Shown: piece after piece, positions 8,197 to 16,281 of the stretch | Position numbering within the stretch: position 1 is the stretch's first letter | Layout of the letters: the number at the start of each line of letters is the position of its first letter | Source of the DNA: JAIUNP01 sp020161975 | Lineage (GTDB): Bacteria > Pseudomonadota > Alphaproteobacteria > Rhizobiales > Beijerinckiaceae | Assembly (NCBI GenBank): GCA_036745275.1 | Contig: DAIOGK010000027.1 | Coordinates: forward strand, 1-43,094 | Direction of reading: 5' to 3' | DNA: 43,094 bases | Position numbers and translations under genes: made by a program | Notes under the pieces: model-generated | The model's input: the letters and a program-made list of their open reading frames with translations, nothing else | Database searches by the model: none | Told to the model about the DNA's origin: nothing

Positions 8197-9158
8197 AGGC
8201 CGAAACCATAATCGGCGATCGAGCCGACGCCCTGATGGAAACGCAGTTTCTTGGCGTATTCGCGCGGGTCATGCGGCTTGACGAGCGCACCGGGCGGCAC
8301 GTTGAGATAATCGTAGAGCCGGGTGAGCAGGAATCTGAGCGCGCTGCCCCGGCAGAGCAGTGGCATCGACGCCTTCTCTTCCGCCGAAAGCGGGCGCACG
8401 GCCTCATAGGCCGCAATCATCGCCCGGCCTTTGGTCAGGTTGAACGAAAAGTCGCTCTCGAAGCACCAGGCGTTCAGACAGATGGCGAGATCGTAGGCAA
8501 AGGCATCATTACAGGCAAAATAGAAGTCGATGACGCCGGTCAGCGCATCGCCAAGGAACAGCACGTTGTTGGGGAACAGATCGGCGTGAATCACGCCGTC
8601 GGGCAGCGCACGAGGCCAGACCTGTTCCAGATGGCCGAGTTCGCCGTCAATCAAGGCCTGAAGGCCGGGCTGCACGCTATCTGCGCCATCGCGCGCCATC
8701 ATATAGAGCGGACGCCAGCCATCGACCCCGAGTGCATTGGGGCGGGTGAGCGCAAAGCCGCCCGCAGCATTGTGCAACTGGGCCAAAGTGCGACCCAGCT
8801 CGGCGCAGTGCTGCGGCGTCGGCCGGCGATAGGACACGCCGTTGAGGAAGGTGATCAGCGCGGCGGGCCGTCCGGCGAGCTGATGCAGCATCTGACCATC
8901 ACGAGCGCGCACCGGCAGCGGGCAGTTGATGCCCTTTTTCTGCAAATGCTCCATCAAACCGAGGAAAAACGGCAGATCCTCCACCTTCACGCGCTTTTCA
9001 TAGAGCGTGAGGATAAAGCGGCCCTTTTCCGCCTCCAGCACATAGTTGGAGTTTTCGACCCCTTCGGCAATGCCGCGAAAAGAGACAAGCCCCCCGACAT
9101 CGTAGGGCTTCAGGAACGCGCCGAGATCTTCGACACTCACTTCGGTATAGACAGCCAT
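8193..9158 (-). CDS. thrB: Homoserine kinase, type II (APH fold)
   Basis: Phosphorylates homoserine using ATP, giving the substrate of threonine synthase. The 321-residue product is the aminoglycoside-phosphotransferase-like type used by alphaproteobacteria, not the GHMP type of enteric bacteria. Seen: GIAEGVENSNYVLE (nucleotide loop), the catalytic loop GVIHADLFPNNVLF, and the metal-binding GVIDFYFACND. The ATG at 9158 begins MAVYTEVS, the usual N-terminus; a longer reading to 9266 adds an Arg-rich stretch unlike the family. Its stop overlaps the GTG start of rnhA. It is divergent from a transporter gene that separates it from ispH. Confidence 0.95.
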   Translation of the reverse strand: MAVYTEVSVEDLGAFLKPYDVGGLVSFRGIAEGVENSNYVLEAEKGRFILTLYEKRVKVEDLPFFLGLMEHLQKKGINCPLPVRARDGQMLHQLAGRPAALITFLNGVSYRRPTPQHCAELGRTLAQLHNAAGGFALTRPNALGVDGWRPLYMMARDGADSVQPGLQALIDGELGHLEQVWPRALPDGVIHADLFPNNVLFLGDALTGVIDFYFACNDAFAYDLAICLNAWCFESDFSFNLTKGRAMIAAYEAVRPLSAEEKASMPLLCRGSALRFLLTRLYDYLNVPPGALVKPHDPREYAKKLRFHQGVGSIADYGFGL

Positions 9159-9271
9159 GGCCTCATCACGGGATCGGGGGGCGGAAAGTCTGTTGCGGCC
9201 CCGCGTCCCCGTGTTATCGGCTTCGCGGGCCGGGCGCAAACGCGCCAATAGCTGGAAAGGCATCAATCCCC

Positions 9272-10168
9272 ATGCTCTGGGCGCTCTTCACCATCATCGC
9301 TGCCGCCGCGCAGACGGCCCGCAACGCGACACAGCGTGATCTGACCGCCCGGATCGGCACTGTGGGCGCCACACTGGTGCGTTTTCTCTATGGCTTTCCG
9401 TTCGGCTTGGCCTGTCTTGCGCTGGCCCTGTTCGTCACCGGCGAACCATTGCCCGGACTGACCAACACGAGCCTTCTCTGGGCTTTTGCCGGCGGTGTGA
9501 CGCAGATCCTGGCAACCGGCCTGATGCTGAAGGCGATGACGTCACGCTCCTTCGTCGTCACCACGGCCTATACCAAGACCGAGCCGGTGCAAGTGGCCCT
9601 GTTCGGGCTGATCTTTCTTGGCGACCACCTGACGCCGCTGCTCGCACTGGCCATCCTCATCGCCACCGCCGGGGTGATGATACTCGGCTGGCCTGCCCGG
9701 CGGCCCGGCGAGGATGCAAGCCCGATGCGCGATTACGGCCCGGCGCTGATCGGCATTCTCTCCGGCGCCTGTTTCGCGCTCTCCGCCATCGGCTATCGCG
9801 GGGCGATCCATGCGCTCGATTCCGGTGGAACCTGGGTGCGTGCCAGCATGATTCTCGCCCTCGGCCTTGGCCTGCAAACCGCGCTGATCCTGATTTATCT
9901 GCTGCTGCGTGATCGGGAAACGCTGCGGAAAGTCATTGCCGCCTGGCGGCCCTCGCTGGCGGCGGGGCTGCTCGGCGCTGGCGCCTCCCAGTTCTGGTTC
10001 CTTGGCTTTGCGCTGACGAGCGCGGCGCGTGTACGCACGCTGGCCCTCATCGAGGTGCTGTTTGCCTATGCCATCTCCGGCAAGGTGTTCAACGAGGCGA
10101 TGAGCCGCAATGAACGCATCGGGCTTGCGCTGGTTGTTGTTGGTGTCGCGCTGAGTTTAAACGCCTAG
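9272..10168 (+). CDS. EamA/DMT-superfamily transporter
   Basis: A 298-residue integral membrane protein with about ten hydrophobic helices in two halves, each half an EamA repeat (about 1-138 and 152-297). Seen: an N-terminal helix followed by QTARNATQRDL, a PVQVALFGLIFLGD end of the first repeat, and EVLFAYAISGKVFNE in the second. It probably exports or imports a small metabolite; the substrate cannot be inferred. GGAAAGG lies about 9 bases before the ATG. It lies antisense between ispH and thrB, and its TAG stop shares the palindrome CTAG with the ispH stop, so the two reading frames overlap by four bases. Confidence 0.9.
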   Translation: MLWALFTIIAAAAQTARNATQRDLTARIGTVGATLVRFLYGFPFGLACLALALFVTGEPLPGLTNTSLLWAFAGGVTQILATGLMLKAMTSRSFVVTTAYTKTEPVQVALFGLIFLGDHLTPLLALAILIATAGVMILGWPARRPGEDASPMRDYGPALIGILSGACFALSAIGYRGAIHALDSGGTWVRASMILALGLGLQTALILIYLLLRDRETLRKVIAAWRPSLAAGLLGAGASQFWFLGFALTSAARVRTLALIEVLFAYAISGKVFNEAMSRNERIGLALVVVGVALSLNA

Positions 10169-11118
10169 GCGCCCTCCCTCAGGCTGCGCGGCAGGGGGAA
10201 AAACACGCTCTCGTCAGCGGTGGACACAACTTCCACCGTCACCACGAAGCGGGCGGCGAAAGCGTCGATGATCTCTTCCACCAGCACTTCCGGCGCCGAA
10301 GCGCCTGCGGTGATGCCGAGGCTGGTGATGCCGGCGAAGGCCGCCCAGTCGATATCATCCGCCCGGAGCAGCAACCGCGCGACTTTACACCCTGCCCGCT
10401 CCGCAACCTCGCGCAGGCGCTGGGAATTGGACGAATTTTCCGACCCCACCACGATCAGGGCATCAACCAGCGGGGCGACGCGCTTCACCGCCTCCTGACG
10501 ATTGGTGGTGGCGTAGCAGATGTCTTCCTTGTTTGGGCCGTGAATGGCCGGGAACCTGGCCTTCAGCGCTTCCACGATCTCGCGGGTATCATCCACTGAA
10601 AGCGTGGTCTGGCTTGCGTAGGCGAGTGTCTCGGCAGGATCGGGGGCGAGCGCGGCGACATCCTCCAGCGTTTCCACCAAAACAACGGCTCCCTCGGGCA
10701 ATTGCCCCATGGTGCCGATCACTTCGGGATGGCCAGCATGGCCAATGAAAATAACCTTGCGGCCGCGCCGATGGTGGATTTCCGCCTCGCGATGCACTTT
10801 CGTCACCAGCGGGCAGGTTGCATCGATTGCGACGAGATTGCGACGCACGGCCTCCGCCGGCACGGATTTTGGCACACCATGCGCGGAGAAGATGACCGGC
10901 GCGCCGGCATCAGGCACCTCATCCAGTTCATCGACGAAGATCGCACCCTTGCGTTTCAGGTCCTCGACGACATAGCGGTTATGGACGATCTCATGCCGGA
11001 CATAGACCGGCCGGCCGAAGCGCTTCAACGCCTCCTCAACGGCATCGATCGCCCGGACAACCCCGGCGCAAAAGCCGCGCGGCGCGCAAAGCAGGATTTT
11101 CAGCGGCGGCTTTTCCAT
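10165..11118 (-). CDS. ispH: 4-hydroxy-3-methylbut-2-enyl diphosphate reductase
   Basis: Last enzyme of the MEP isoprenoid pathway; it reduces HMBPP to IPP and DMAPP using a [4Fe-4S] cluster. The 317-residue product has the three cluster cysteines C17 (PRGFC), C102 (DATCPLV) and C201 (EDICYATTNRQ), plus the substrate residues in HEIVHN, SAHGVP, GHAGHPE and SENSSNS. The ATG at 11118 has GAGGG about 8 bases upstream; a GTG directly before it is also possible. The gene ends in the CTAG shared with the convergent transporter. It is divergent from the MATE gene, with an inverted repeat between their starts. Confidence 0.97.
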   Translation of the reverse strand: MEKPPLKILLCAPRGFCAGVVRAIDAVEEALKRFGRPVYVRHEIVHNRYVVEDLKRKGAIFVDELDEVPDAGAPVIFSAHGVPKSVPAEAVRRNLVAIDATCPLVTKVHREAEIHHRRGRKVIFIGHAGHPEVIGTMGQLPEGAVVLVETLEDVAALAPDPAETLAYASQTTLSVDDTREIVEALKARFPAIHGPNKEDICYATTNRQEAVKRVAPLVDALIVVGSENSSNSQRLREVAERAGCKVARLLLRADDIDWAAFAGITSLGITAGASAPEVLVEEIIDAFAARFVVTVEVVSTADESVFFPLPRSLREGA

Positions 11119-11153
11119 CACACTTGCCCTCAGTTTAGGACCTGGCCGGCGTT

Positions 11154-11179
11154 TTGACCCGCACCCGGGGCCGGGTCAA
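11154..11179. promoter_or_regulatory. Perfect 8-bp inverted repeat between ispH and MATE gene
   Basis: TTGACCCG and CGGGTCAA are separated by ten GC-rich bases; a third TTGACC lies at 11192. The site is in the 107-base divergent region and could be an operator or a pair of -35 elements facing both ways. No matching -10 boxes are obvious. Confidence 0.4.
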
Positions 11180-11225
11180 GCCGAACGGATGTTGACCGGC
11201 CCGGCGAACCTGTCAGAACCGGTTC

Positions 11226-12614
11226 ATGACTGAACCAGCGACCCCGCCCACTTCGCCGCCCCCTGCCCGATTGACCGTCGGTTCGACCATGCATCATGTC
11301 GTGAGCATGACATTTGCCGGGTCGGTTGGGCTTGTCGCCATCTTTCTGGTCGATTTTCTGTCGCTCTTCTATATCTCGCTGCTGCGTGATGAAGAACTGA
11401 CCGCTGGGGTCGGCTATGCCACCACGCTGCTGTTCTTCACGGTTTCGATCAATGTCGGGCTGATGATTGCCAGCTCCGCGCTGGTAGCCCGCTCGCTCGG
11501 TGCCGGCGACCGGGAGGCCGCGCGACGTGTGGCGACCGCCGGCGCGATCGTCTGCTCGCTGGTTGCGGCAGCGGTCAGCATCGGCGCCTATGTCGGCAGG
11601 CACGCGCTTCTCGATGCGCTGGGCGCTCATGGCATCCCGCATGATGTTGCGGCGCGATTTCTGGCCATTGTTCTGCCCTCCAACGCCGCGATGGCTTTCG
11701 GCATGGTGCTCTCCAGCACGTTACGGGCGGCGGGCGATGCGCGTCGGTCTATGATGGTGACGCTGCTGGGTGGCATTGGAACCGCAATTTTCGATCCGCT
11801 CTTCATCTTCGGCCTCAAGATGGGAACGGATGGGGCCGCGATGGCGACAGTGCTGTCGCGGATCATCTTCTGCGCGGTCGGCTGGCGCTATGTCGTCGGT
11901 CTGCACAAGCTGATGGCGCCGCCGTCGGTCCATGATGTCATCCGCTATCTCGGGCCATTGGCTGCCATCGCGATTCCAGCGGTGCTGACCAACCTTGCCA
12001 CGCCCTTTGCCTCCGCCTTCACGCTGAGTGTCATCCGGCCTTTCGGCGCGGAGGCGGTCGCGGCCTTCACGATCATTGACCGGCTGGTTCCGCTCGCCTT
12101 CTGCGTCGTGTTCGCGCTCACGGGTGCGGTGGGCCCGATTCTGGCACAAAACCTTGGTGCCGGTCGTTTTGATCGTGTGCGGATGGCGCTGCGGGATGCG
12201 TTGATGTTTTCCCTCGCCTACTGCGTGGCGGTCTGGGCCGTGCTGGCGCTGGGACGCAACTCAATCCCGGCACTGTTTGGAGCAAGCCCGGTAGTCAGCG
12301 ACTACATCGCGTTCTTCTGCACCGTGGGCGCGGCGGCCTGGGTGTTCATCGGCCTGCTGTTCGTCGGCAACGCGGCGTTCAACAACCTCGGATTTCCACT
12401 TTATTCCACGCTCTTCAACTGGGGGCGCGCAACGCTGGGCGTCATCCCCTTCGCACTGCTCGGCGCCAAGCTCTGGGGCTACAAGGGCGTCATCGCCTCA
12501 TGGATCGCCGGCTCGGCCATTTTCGGCATTGCAGCCGTGCTGGTCGCTTTCCGCGCCATTCGCCAGCTTGAGCGGAAGGCCGAGGCTATCGCGGCGGCAA
12601 AATCGGCAAGCTGA
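11226..12614 (+). CDS. MATE family efflux transporter
   Basis: A 462-residue inner-membrane transporter with about twelve helices in two homologous bundles of six. MATE proteins exchange Na+ or H+ for drugs, dyes or metabolites. Seen: the first-bundle segment VDFLSLFYISLLRDEELTAGVGYA, ARSLGAGDREAARR after helix 3, and the second-bundle counterpart GPILAQNLGAGRFDRVR at about 303-319, which is the internal repeat expected of the family. A short Pro-rich tail (1-20) precedes helix 1. The start lacks a clear Shine-Dalgarno sequence. The DUF937 gene follows 56 bases downstream. Substrate is unknown. Confidence 0.92.
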   Translation: MTEPATPPTSPPPARLTVGSTMHHVVSMTFAGSVGLVAIFLVDFLSLFYISLLRDEELTAGVGYATTLLFFTVSINVGLMIASSALVARSLGAGDREAARRVATAGAIVCSLVAAAVSIGAYVGRHALLDALGAHGIPHDVAARFLAIVLPSNAAMAFGMVLSSTLRAAGDARRSMMVTLLGGIGTAIFDPLFIFGLKMGTDGAAMATVLSRIIFCAVGWRYVVGLHKLMAPPSVHDVIRYLGPLAAIAIPAVLTNLATPFASAFTLSVIRPFGAEAVAAFTIIDRLVPLAFCVVFALTGAVGPILAQNLGAGRFDRVRMALRDALMFSLAYCVAVWAVLALGRNSIPALFGASPVVSDYIAFFCTVGAAAWVFIGLLFVGNAAFNNLGFPLYSTLFNWGRATLGVIPFALLGAKLWGYKGVIASWIAGSAIFGIAAVLVAFRAIRQLERKAEAIAAAKSAS

Positions 12615-12670
12615 GGCTTTTCTTTTGTCGCCCAGGCCTTACCGTGCAGGCATCGGGAGGATGATCGACA

Positions 12671-13384
12671 ATGAATCTCAATGACATGTTTGCCAATGCC
12701 TACGGTCCGGATGCGTTTCAGGACATGGCCAAGCAGTTTGGCCTGAGCGTTGAACAGACGCAGGCAGCCGTAAACGCCATGTTGCCGGCGTTTTCCGCCG
12801 GGCTCCAGCAGCAGATGCAAACGCCCGACGGGCTCGCCAATCTTTTCAGCATGATGGGCCAGGGCCAGCCCTTTGCCGCCTATGCCGCGCCGCAGGCCGC
12901 GATGATGAAATCCGGCCAGGAGTTCATGCAGCAGATTTTTGAGGGCTCGCAGGCACAGACACGACAGGTGCAGGATCAGATGATCCAGCAAGCGGCGGCT
13001 TTCAGTGGCATCGGCAGCAGCATCCTCGCAAAGATGATGCCGATCATCGCCAGCATGATCATGGGCGCGCTGTTCAAGGGCGCCAGCGACAAGGGCCTCG
13101 GCGATCTTCTGGGACAGGTTCTGGGCGGCGGCGGCATGTTCGGCCAGCCGGGCCAGCCCACCCAGACACACCCCGGCAGCAACCCAATGGGCGATCTGTT
13201 GAACGACATGCTGGGCGGCGCTATGGGCGGCAGCAAGGCCGGCGCGCCGGCGGACCCTTTTTCCGCCGGGATCGACATTCTCAAGGGAATGTTCGAGCAG
13301 GGCAAGGCGATTCAGGATCAGCAGACGCAGTCGATGGAAAACATCTTTGACCAGATTCTCAAGGCCAACAAACCCTCTGCCTGA
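12671..13384 (+). CDS. DUF937 domain protein
   Basis: A 237-residue protein with an N-terminal DUF937 domain (about 1-60: a helical segment with QFGLSVEQTQAAVNAMLPAFSAGLQQQ) and a long Gln-, Met- and Gly-rich remainder. A hydrophobic patch at about 115-140 (ILAKMMPIIASMIMGALFKG) is followed by a Gly/Pro-rich linker (150-200) and a C-terminal helix (205-235). The function of DUF937 is not known; there is no signal peptide. GGGAGG lies about ten bases upstream of the ATG. A strong terminator follows 27 bases after the stop. The composition, though not the sequence, recalls the Gly/Met-rich protein at 25945-26328. Confidence 0.8.
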   Translation: MNLNDMFANAYGPDAFQDMAKQFGLSVEQTQAAVNAMLPAFSAGLQQQMQTPDGLANLFSMMGQGQPFAAYAAPQAAMMKSGQEFMQQIFEGSQAQTRQVQDQMIQQAAAFSGIGSSILAKMMPIIASMIMGALFKGASDKGLGDLLGQVLGGGGMFGQPGQPTQTHPGSNPMGDLLNDMLGGAMGGSKAGAPADPFSAGIDILKGMFEQGKAIQDQQTQSMENIFDQILKANKPSA

Positions 13385-13411
13385 GGGCGCGATTGACTGC
13401 CTTCCCGATGC

Positions 13412-13440
13412 AAAACGCCGGCCTTCTGGGCCGGCGTTTT
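13412..13440. terminator. Strong intrinsic terminator, probably bidirectional
   Basis: AAAACGCCGGCC pairs perfectly over 12 bases with GGCCGGCGTTTT around a 5-base loop. The A tract and T tract make it work in both directions, fitting its place between the convergent DUF937 and DUF1127 genes. Confidence 0.9.
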
Positions 13441-13462
13441 CATTTCGATTGCTGTGTGCTGC

Positions 13463-13732
13463 TTACAGGCCGTGGCGGCTCCGACCAGCCGCAACGCGCG
13501 CGAGGCGCAAGGACGGGTCCTGATCCAGCGGCGAATCCAAGGCGGCTACAACATCCGAGCGAACGAGGCCAATGTCTTTGAGCATCCGGTCGTCAAACTC
13601 GTGGAGGCTCGCAACGGCACGGCGATTCACCAGGACGGTCCAGATGCGCTGCACAGCGTTGCCAGCCTGGGCCGCAATCGCGGCGAAGCTCAGGTGGGAA
13701 ACCAGCGAACGGTTGGCGATCATCTGCGCCAT
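13463..13732 (-). CDS. DUF1127 domain small protein
   Basis: An 89-residue basic protein with a C-terminal DUF1127 motif (LHEFDDRMLKDIGLVRSDV, about residues 44-62). DUF1127 proteins are small, Arg-rich and abundant in Rhizobiales; some have been linked to RNA handling and phosphate or stress physiology, but no single function is agreed. The ATG at 13732 has AGGAGAG about 6 bases upstream, which decides the start. It is divergent from a LysR-type regulator gene. A sigma70-like promoter (13791-13819) and an upstream palindrome fit activation by that regulator. The 5' leader also holds the inverted repeat ACCCTGA...TCAGGGT (13752-13782). Confidence 0.88.
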   Translation of the reverse strand: MAQMIANRSLVSHLSFAAIAAQAGNAVQRIWTVLVNRRAVASLHEFDDRMLKDIGLVRSDVVAALDSPLDQDPSLRLARVAAGRSRHGL

Positions 13733-13790
13733 TGGACTCTCCTGTTGAATAACCCTGACCAAGGACTGTTTTCCCTCAGGGTGCTTAGGG

Positions 13791-13819
13791 ATATAACATA
13801 TCTTTTTTTCTTATTGAAA
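13791..13819 (-). promoter_or_regulatory. Promoter for the DUF1127 gene
   Basis: On the minus strand a TTTCAA -35 box (13814-13819) is followed, 17 bases on, by a TTATAT -10 box (13791-13796). The region is sharply AT-rich against a GC-rich background. Transcription would begin near 13784, about 50 bases before the DUF1127 ATG. Confidence 0.6.
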
Positions 13820-13838
13820 CGAGAGTTTTTTATGCTAT

Positions 13839-13850
13839 CCATTCCAATGG
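13839..13850. promoter_or_regulatory. Candidate LysR-type operator
   Basis: CCATT-CC-AATGG is a perfect inverted repeat centred about 60 bases upstream of the predicted DUF1127 start of transcription and 24 bases upstream of the LysR ATG. LysR-type regulators commonly bind near -65 of the target and repress their own divergent gene, which this position fits. Confidence 0.5.
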
Positions 13851-13868
13851 TTGATGGAAGAGGTTTCC

Positions 13869-14756
13869 ATGCATCTGCTGGATATTGATCAGCTGCGGTC
13901 TCTGATTGCGATTGCCGACACAGGCTCCTTCACGCGCGCGGCCGAGGTGGTTTTCAAGACGCAGTCGGCTGTTTCCATGCAGATGAAGCGGCTTGAGGAG
14001 CAGGTGGGGCGCCCGATCTTTGCCAAGGAAGGACGCGGTGCGCGCCTGACCGAGGATGGGGAGCGACTTCTCGAGTATGCGCGGCGGATCGTCCGGCTTT
14101 CGGGCGAATGCATCGCCTCGTTCTCCGATGCGGCCCTTTCAGGGCGCGTGCGCCTCGGGGTGCCGGATGACTACGCCGACCGCTACCTGCCGGAAATCCT
14201 GATCCGCTTTACGCGCTCGCATCCGAAGGTCGAGGTCAATGTGGTATGCGAGCCGACGCCGATGCTGATGGAACGCATTCACGGCGGCGACATCGATCTT
14301 GCGATTATCTCCGTCCCGCTTGGCAATCCGCGGGTTGAGGCGGAAGTCGTGCGGCACGAACGGCTGCTGTGGGTTTCGTCGGCGCAGCACAATGTCCATG
14401 AATTGCGGCCCGTGCCACTTGCCGTCGGCAGGACAACCTGCGGCTGGCGGCTGGCCGCGACAGGGCAACTTGAGGCGACCAACATCCCTTACCGCGTCCT
14501 TTATGCCTCGTGGAACTCCACCGCGTTGGGCGCCGCAATCCTCAGCGGGCTCGCCGTTGGCGTCCTGCCGGAAAGCGCGATCCGCTCAGGGATGCGCGTG
14601 CTCGGTCCCTCGGATGGATTTGCGCCGCTGCCGGTTGTCAAGATCGCGCTCCTCAGAAGCCGCTCCGCCGACAGCAATATCACCGATGCGCTGGCGACGC
14701 AGATTACCCAGAGCCTCGACAACCTGTCCCAGCCCCGGCCCCGCGCCGCAGAGTAA
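13869..14756 (+). CDS. LysR-type transcriptional regulator
   Basis: A 295-residue regulator. Residues 4-62 form the winged helix-turn-helix (LDIDQLRSLIAIADTGSFTRAAEVV... QSAVSMQMKRLEEQVG), and residues about 93-290 the periplasmic-binding-protein-like effector domain with the PDDYADRYLPEIL motif. GGAAGAGG lies 5-6 bases before the ATG at 13869, so this start is preferred over the TTG/ATG at 13851-13854. It is divergent from a DUF1127 gene; from memory, the VtlR/LsrB-type LysR proteins of Rhizobiales also control DUF1127 genes and look similar at the N-terminus, but orthology is inference. The gene is convergent with a DMT transporter 14 bases away. Confidence 0.93.
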   Translation: MHLLDIDQLRSLIAIADTGSFTRAAEVVFKTQSAVSMQMKRLEEQVGRPIFAKEGRGARLTEDGERLLEYARRIVRLSGECIASFSDAALSGRVRLGVPDDYADRYLPEILIRFTRSHPKVEVNVVCEPTPMLMERIHGGDIDLAIISVPLGNPRVEAEVVRHERLLWVSSAQHNVHELRPVPLAVGRTTCGWRLAATGQLEATNIPYRVLYASWNSTALGAAILSGLAVGVLPESAIRSGMRVLGPSDGFAPLPVVKIALLRSRSADSNITDALATQITQSLDNLSQPRPRAAE

Positions 14757-14770
14757 ACCCCGTGAAACGG

Positions 14771-15679
14771 TCAGGATCTTACCGGATCCCGGCGCAGAAT
14801 TAGCACATTGCCCGCTGCGGCCAGCACCAGGCCGACAATCGCCAGTGGCGTCCAGCGATAGTCTTCCAGCATGGATGAGATCATCAACGCGAAGACCGGA
14901 AAGATGACTGTCGCATAGCTGGCGCGAGCCGCGCCAATGTGTCCGAGCAGCGTGAGATACGAATAGAACGCCAGAATGGTCGCGGACAGGATCAAAAAGA
15001 CGCTTGAAAGCCAGAAAGGCAAGGTCAGCGGGACGGCAAAGGAATTGCCGCGCACGATGACATAAATGGCGGCCATGATCGTGCCATAGACCATGCCCCA
15101 GGCTGCGGAGGCCAGGACGGTGAGCCCGGATTTTTGCAGGCGGGCCGAGGCCTGATTGCCAATCGAGAAGCAGACAGTACCGGCAATGGCGAGCGTCAGC
15201 CCCCGCATGGTACCCTCCGAGGCACTGACGCCGGCAAAGCGCGGCGAGGACAGCGCGGCAACGCCGAGCACGCCAAGCAGGCCGCCGATCGCCAGACGCC
15301 AGCGGAACGGTTCACCAAACAGCGCCATGCCCAGCACGAAATTGATGATCGAGGCGAGCGAAAACACCACCGCCAACAGGCCGGAGGGGATGAAGGACGC
15401 CGCATAATACATCAGGATGAAATTGGTGGAGAACATGCAGAGACCGGAGATGAACAGCCCGACATGCATCTTCGCAGGGTAAACCAGCCGTTCGCCCCGC
15501 CAGCGGGCCAGCCCGAACATCAGCGGCGCGGCGAGCAGAAAGCGCCAGAACACCGCTGTCTCTCCGGGCACCACGGTCTGATAGGTCATCGCGTACCAGC
15601 TCGTGCTCCAGCCCCAGACCACACCGGCATAAAGCAGGATGTCAAAGCCGGAGAGTGCAAAGGACGAGCGCTGGGGCAT
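14771..15679 (-). CDS. EamA/DMT-superfamily transporter
   Basis: A 302-residue membrane protein with ten predicted helices in two EamA repeats (about 12-143 and 158-296). Seen: the N-terminal VVWGWSTSWYAMTYQT helix, the end of repeat 1 with GMALFGEPFRWR, and in repeat 2 LLGHIGAARASYATVIFPVFALMISSMLEDYRW, which resembles YdcZ/RhaT-type amino acid or metabolite exporters. The substrate is unknown. The short AT-rich gap upstream (15680-15720) separates it from rsmD on the same strand and may hold its promoter. It is not closely similar to the DMT protein at 9272-10168 by eye. Confidence 0.9.
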   Translation of the reverse strand: MPQRSSFALSGFDILLYAGVVWGWSTSWYAMTYQTVVPGETAVFWRFLLAAPLMFGLARWRGERLVYPAKMHVGLFISGLCMFSTNFILMYYAASFIPSGLLAVVFSLASIINFVLGMALFGEPFRWRLAIGGLLGVLGVAALSSPRFAGVSASEGTMRGLTLAIAGTVCFSIGNQASARLQKSGLTVLASAAWGMVYGTIMAAIYVIVRGNSFAVPLTLPFWLSSVFLILSATILAFYSYLTLLGHIGAARASYATVIFPVFALMISSMLEDYRWTPLAIVGLVLAAAGNVLILRRDPVRS

Positions 15680-15720
15680 CTTAACAATTCATTTACAACA
15701 TTGATTACTTCGATGGCTTA

Positions 15721-16281
15721 TCAAACGCCGGGCGCGGCGGCAAACAGCAGTTGCGTTTCGCCTTGATCGCGCCGGTCGTGCAGCACGAGCCCCTCTGGCA
15801 GTACCACGGTTGCCTCTGCCGCCTCCTCGATGACGACGAGGCCACCGGGGGCGAGCCAGCCCCCTTTCAATGCCGAAGCAACGGCGCGATCCGCCAGCCC
15901 CTTGCCGTAGGGCGGATCACAGAAGATGAGTGTAAACGGCTCGAAGGGCGCGACCGCCCCCAGACGCGTCGCATCGCGTTTCAGAAGCCGTGCCTCACCG
16001 CCGACGCCGAGGTTCTCGATGTTCTGCCGGATGAGGCCGCGCGCCTCGAAGCCTTCATCGACCAGCACGGCCAGGGTCGCGCCGCGCGACAATGCCTCCA
16101 GCCCCAGCGCGCCGGTGCCGGCGAAGAGATCAAGCACACGTCCGCCGTCGACCAAAGGGCGATGGCGATGCATCAGCACGTTGAACAGACTTTCCCGCAA
16201 GCGGTCCGAGGTCGGGCGGATATCGCGCGATTTCGGACCCTGCAACGGACGGCCGCCGAATCTACCGCCGACGATCCGCAC
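15721..16281 (-). CDS. rsmD: 16S rRNA (guanine-N2)-methyltransferase RsmD
   Basis: Methylates G966 of 16S rRNA using S-adenosylmethionine during 30S assembly. The 186-residue product has RIVGGRFGGRPLQGPKSRDIRPTSDRLRESLFN at the N-terminus, the SAM-binding LDLFAGTGALGLEALSRGA (motif I) and the DPPYG catalytic motif IV. The start is GTG at 16281, giving MRIVGG; this lies inside the end of rluB, so the two genes overlap by 20 bases. A longer in-frame reading upstream only translates the rluB repeats in another frame and is not real. rluB and rsmD are both ribosomal RNA modifiers and form one transcription unit. Confidence 0.95.
   Translation of the reverse strand: MRIVGGRFGGRPLQGPKSRDIRPTSDRLRESLFNVLMHRHRPLVDGGRVLDLFAGTGALGLEALSRGATLAVLVDEGFEARGLIRQNIENLGVGGEARLLKRDATRLGAVAPFEPFTLIFCDPPYGKGLADRAVASALKGGWLAPGGLVVIEEAAEATVVLPEGLVLHDRRDQGETQLLFAAAPGV

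Noticed and set aside
8106..9251. A 381-codon plus-strand frame opposite thrB
   Set aside because: thrB and rnhA on the minus strand have complete active sites; this frame is a GC-driven shadow.
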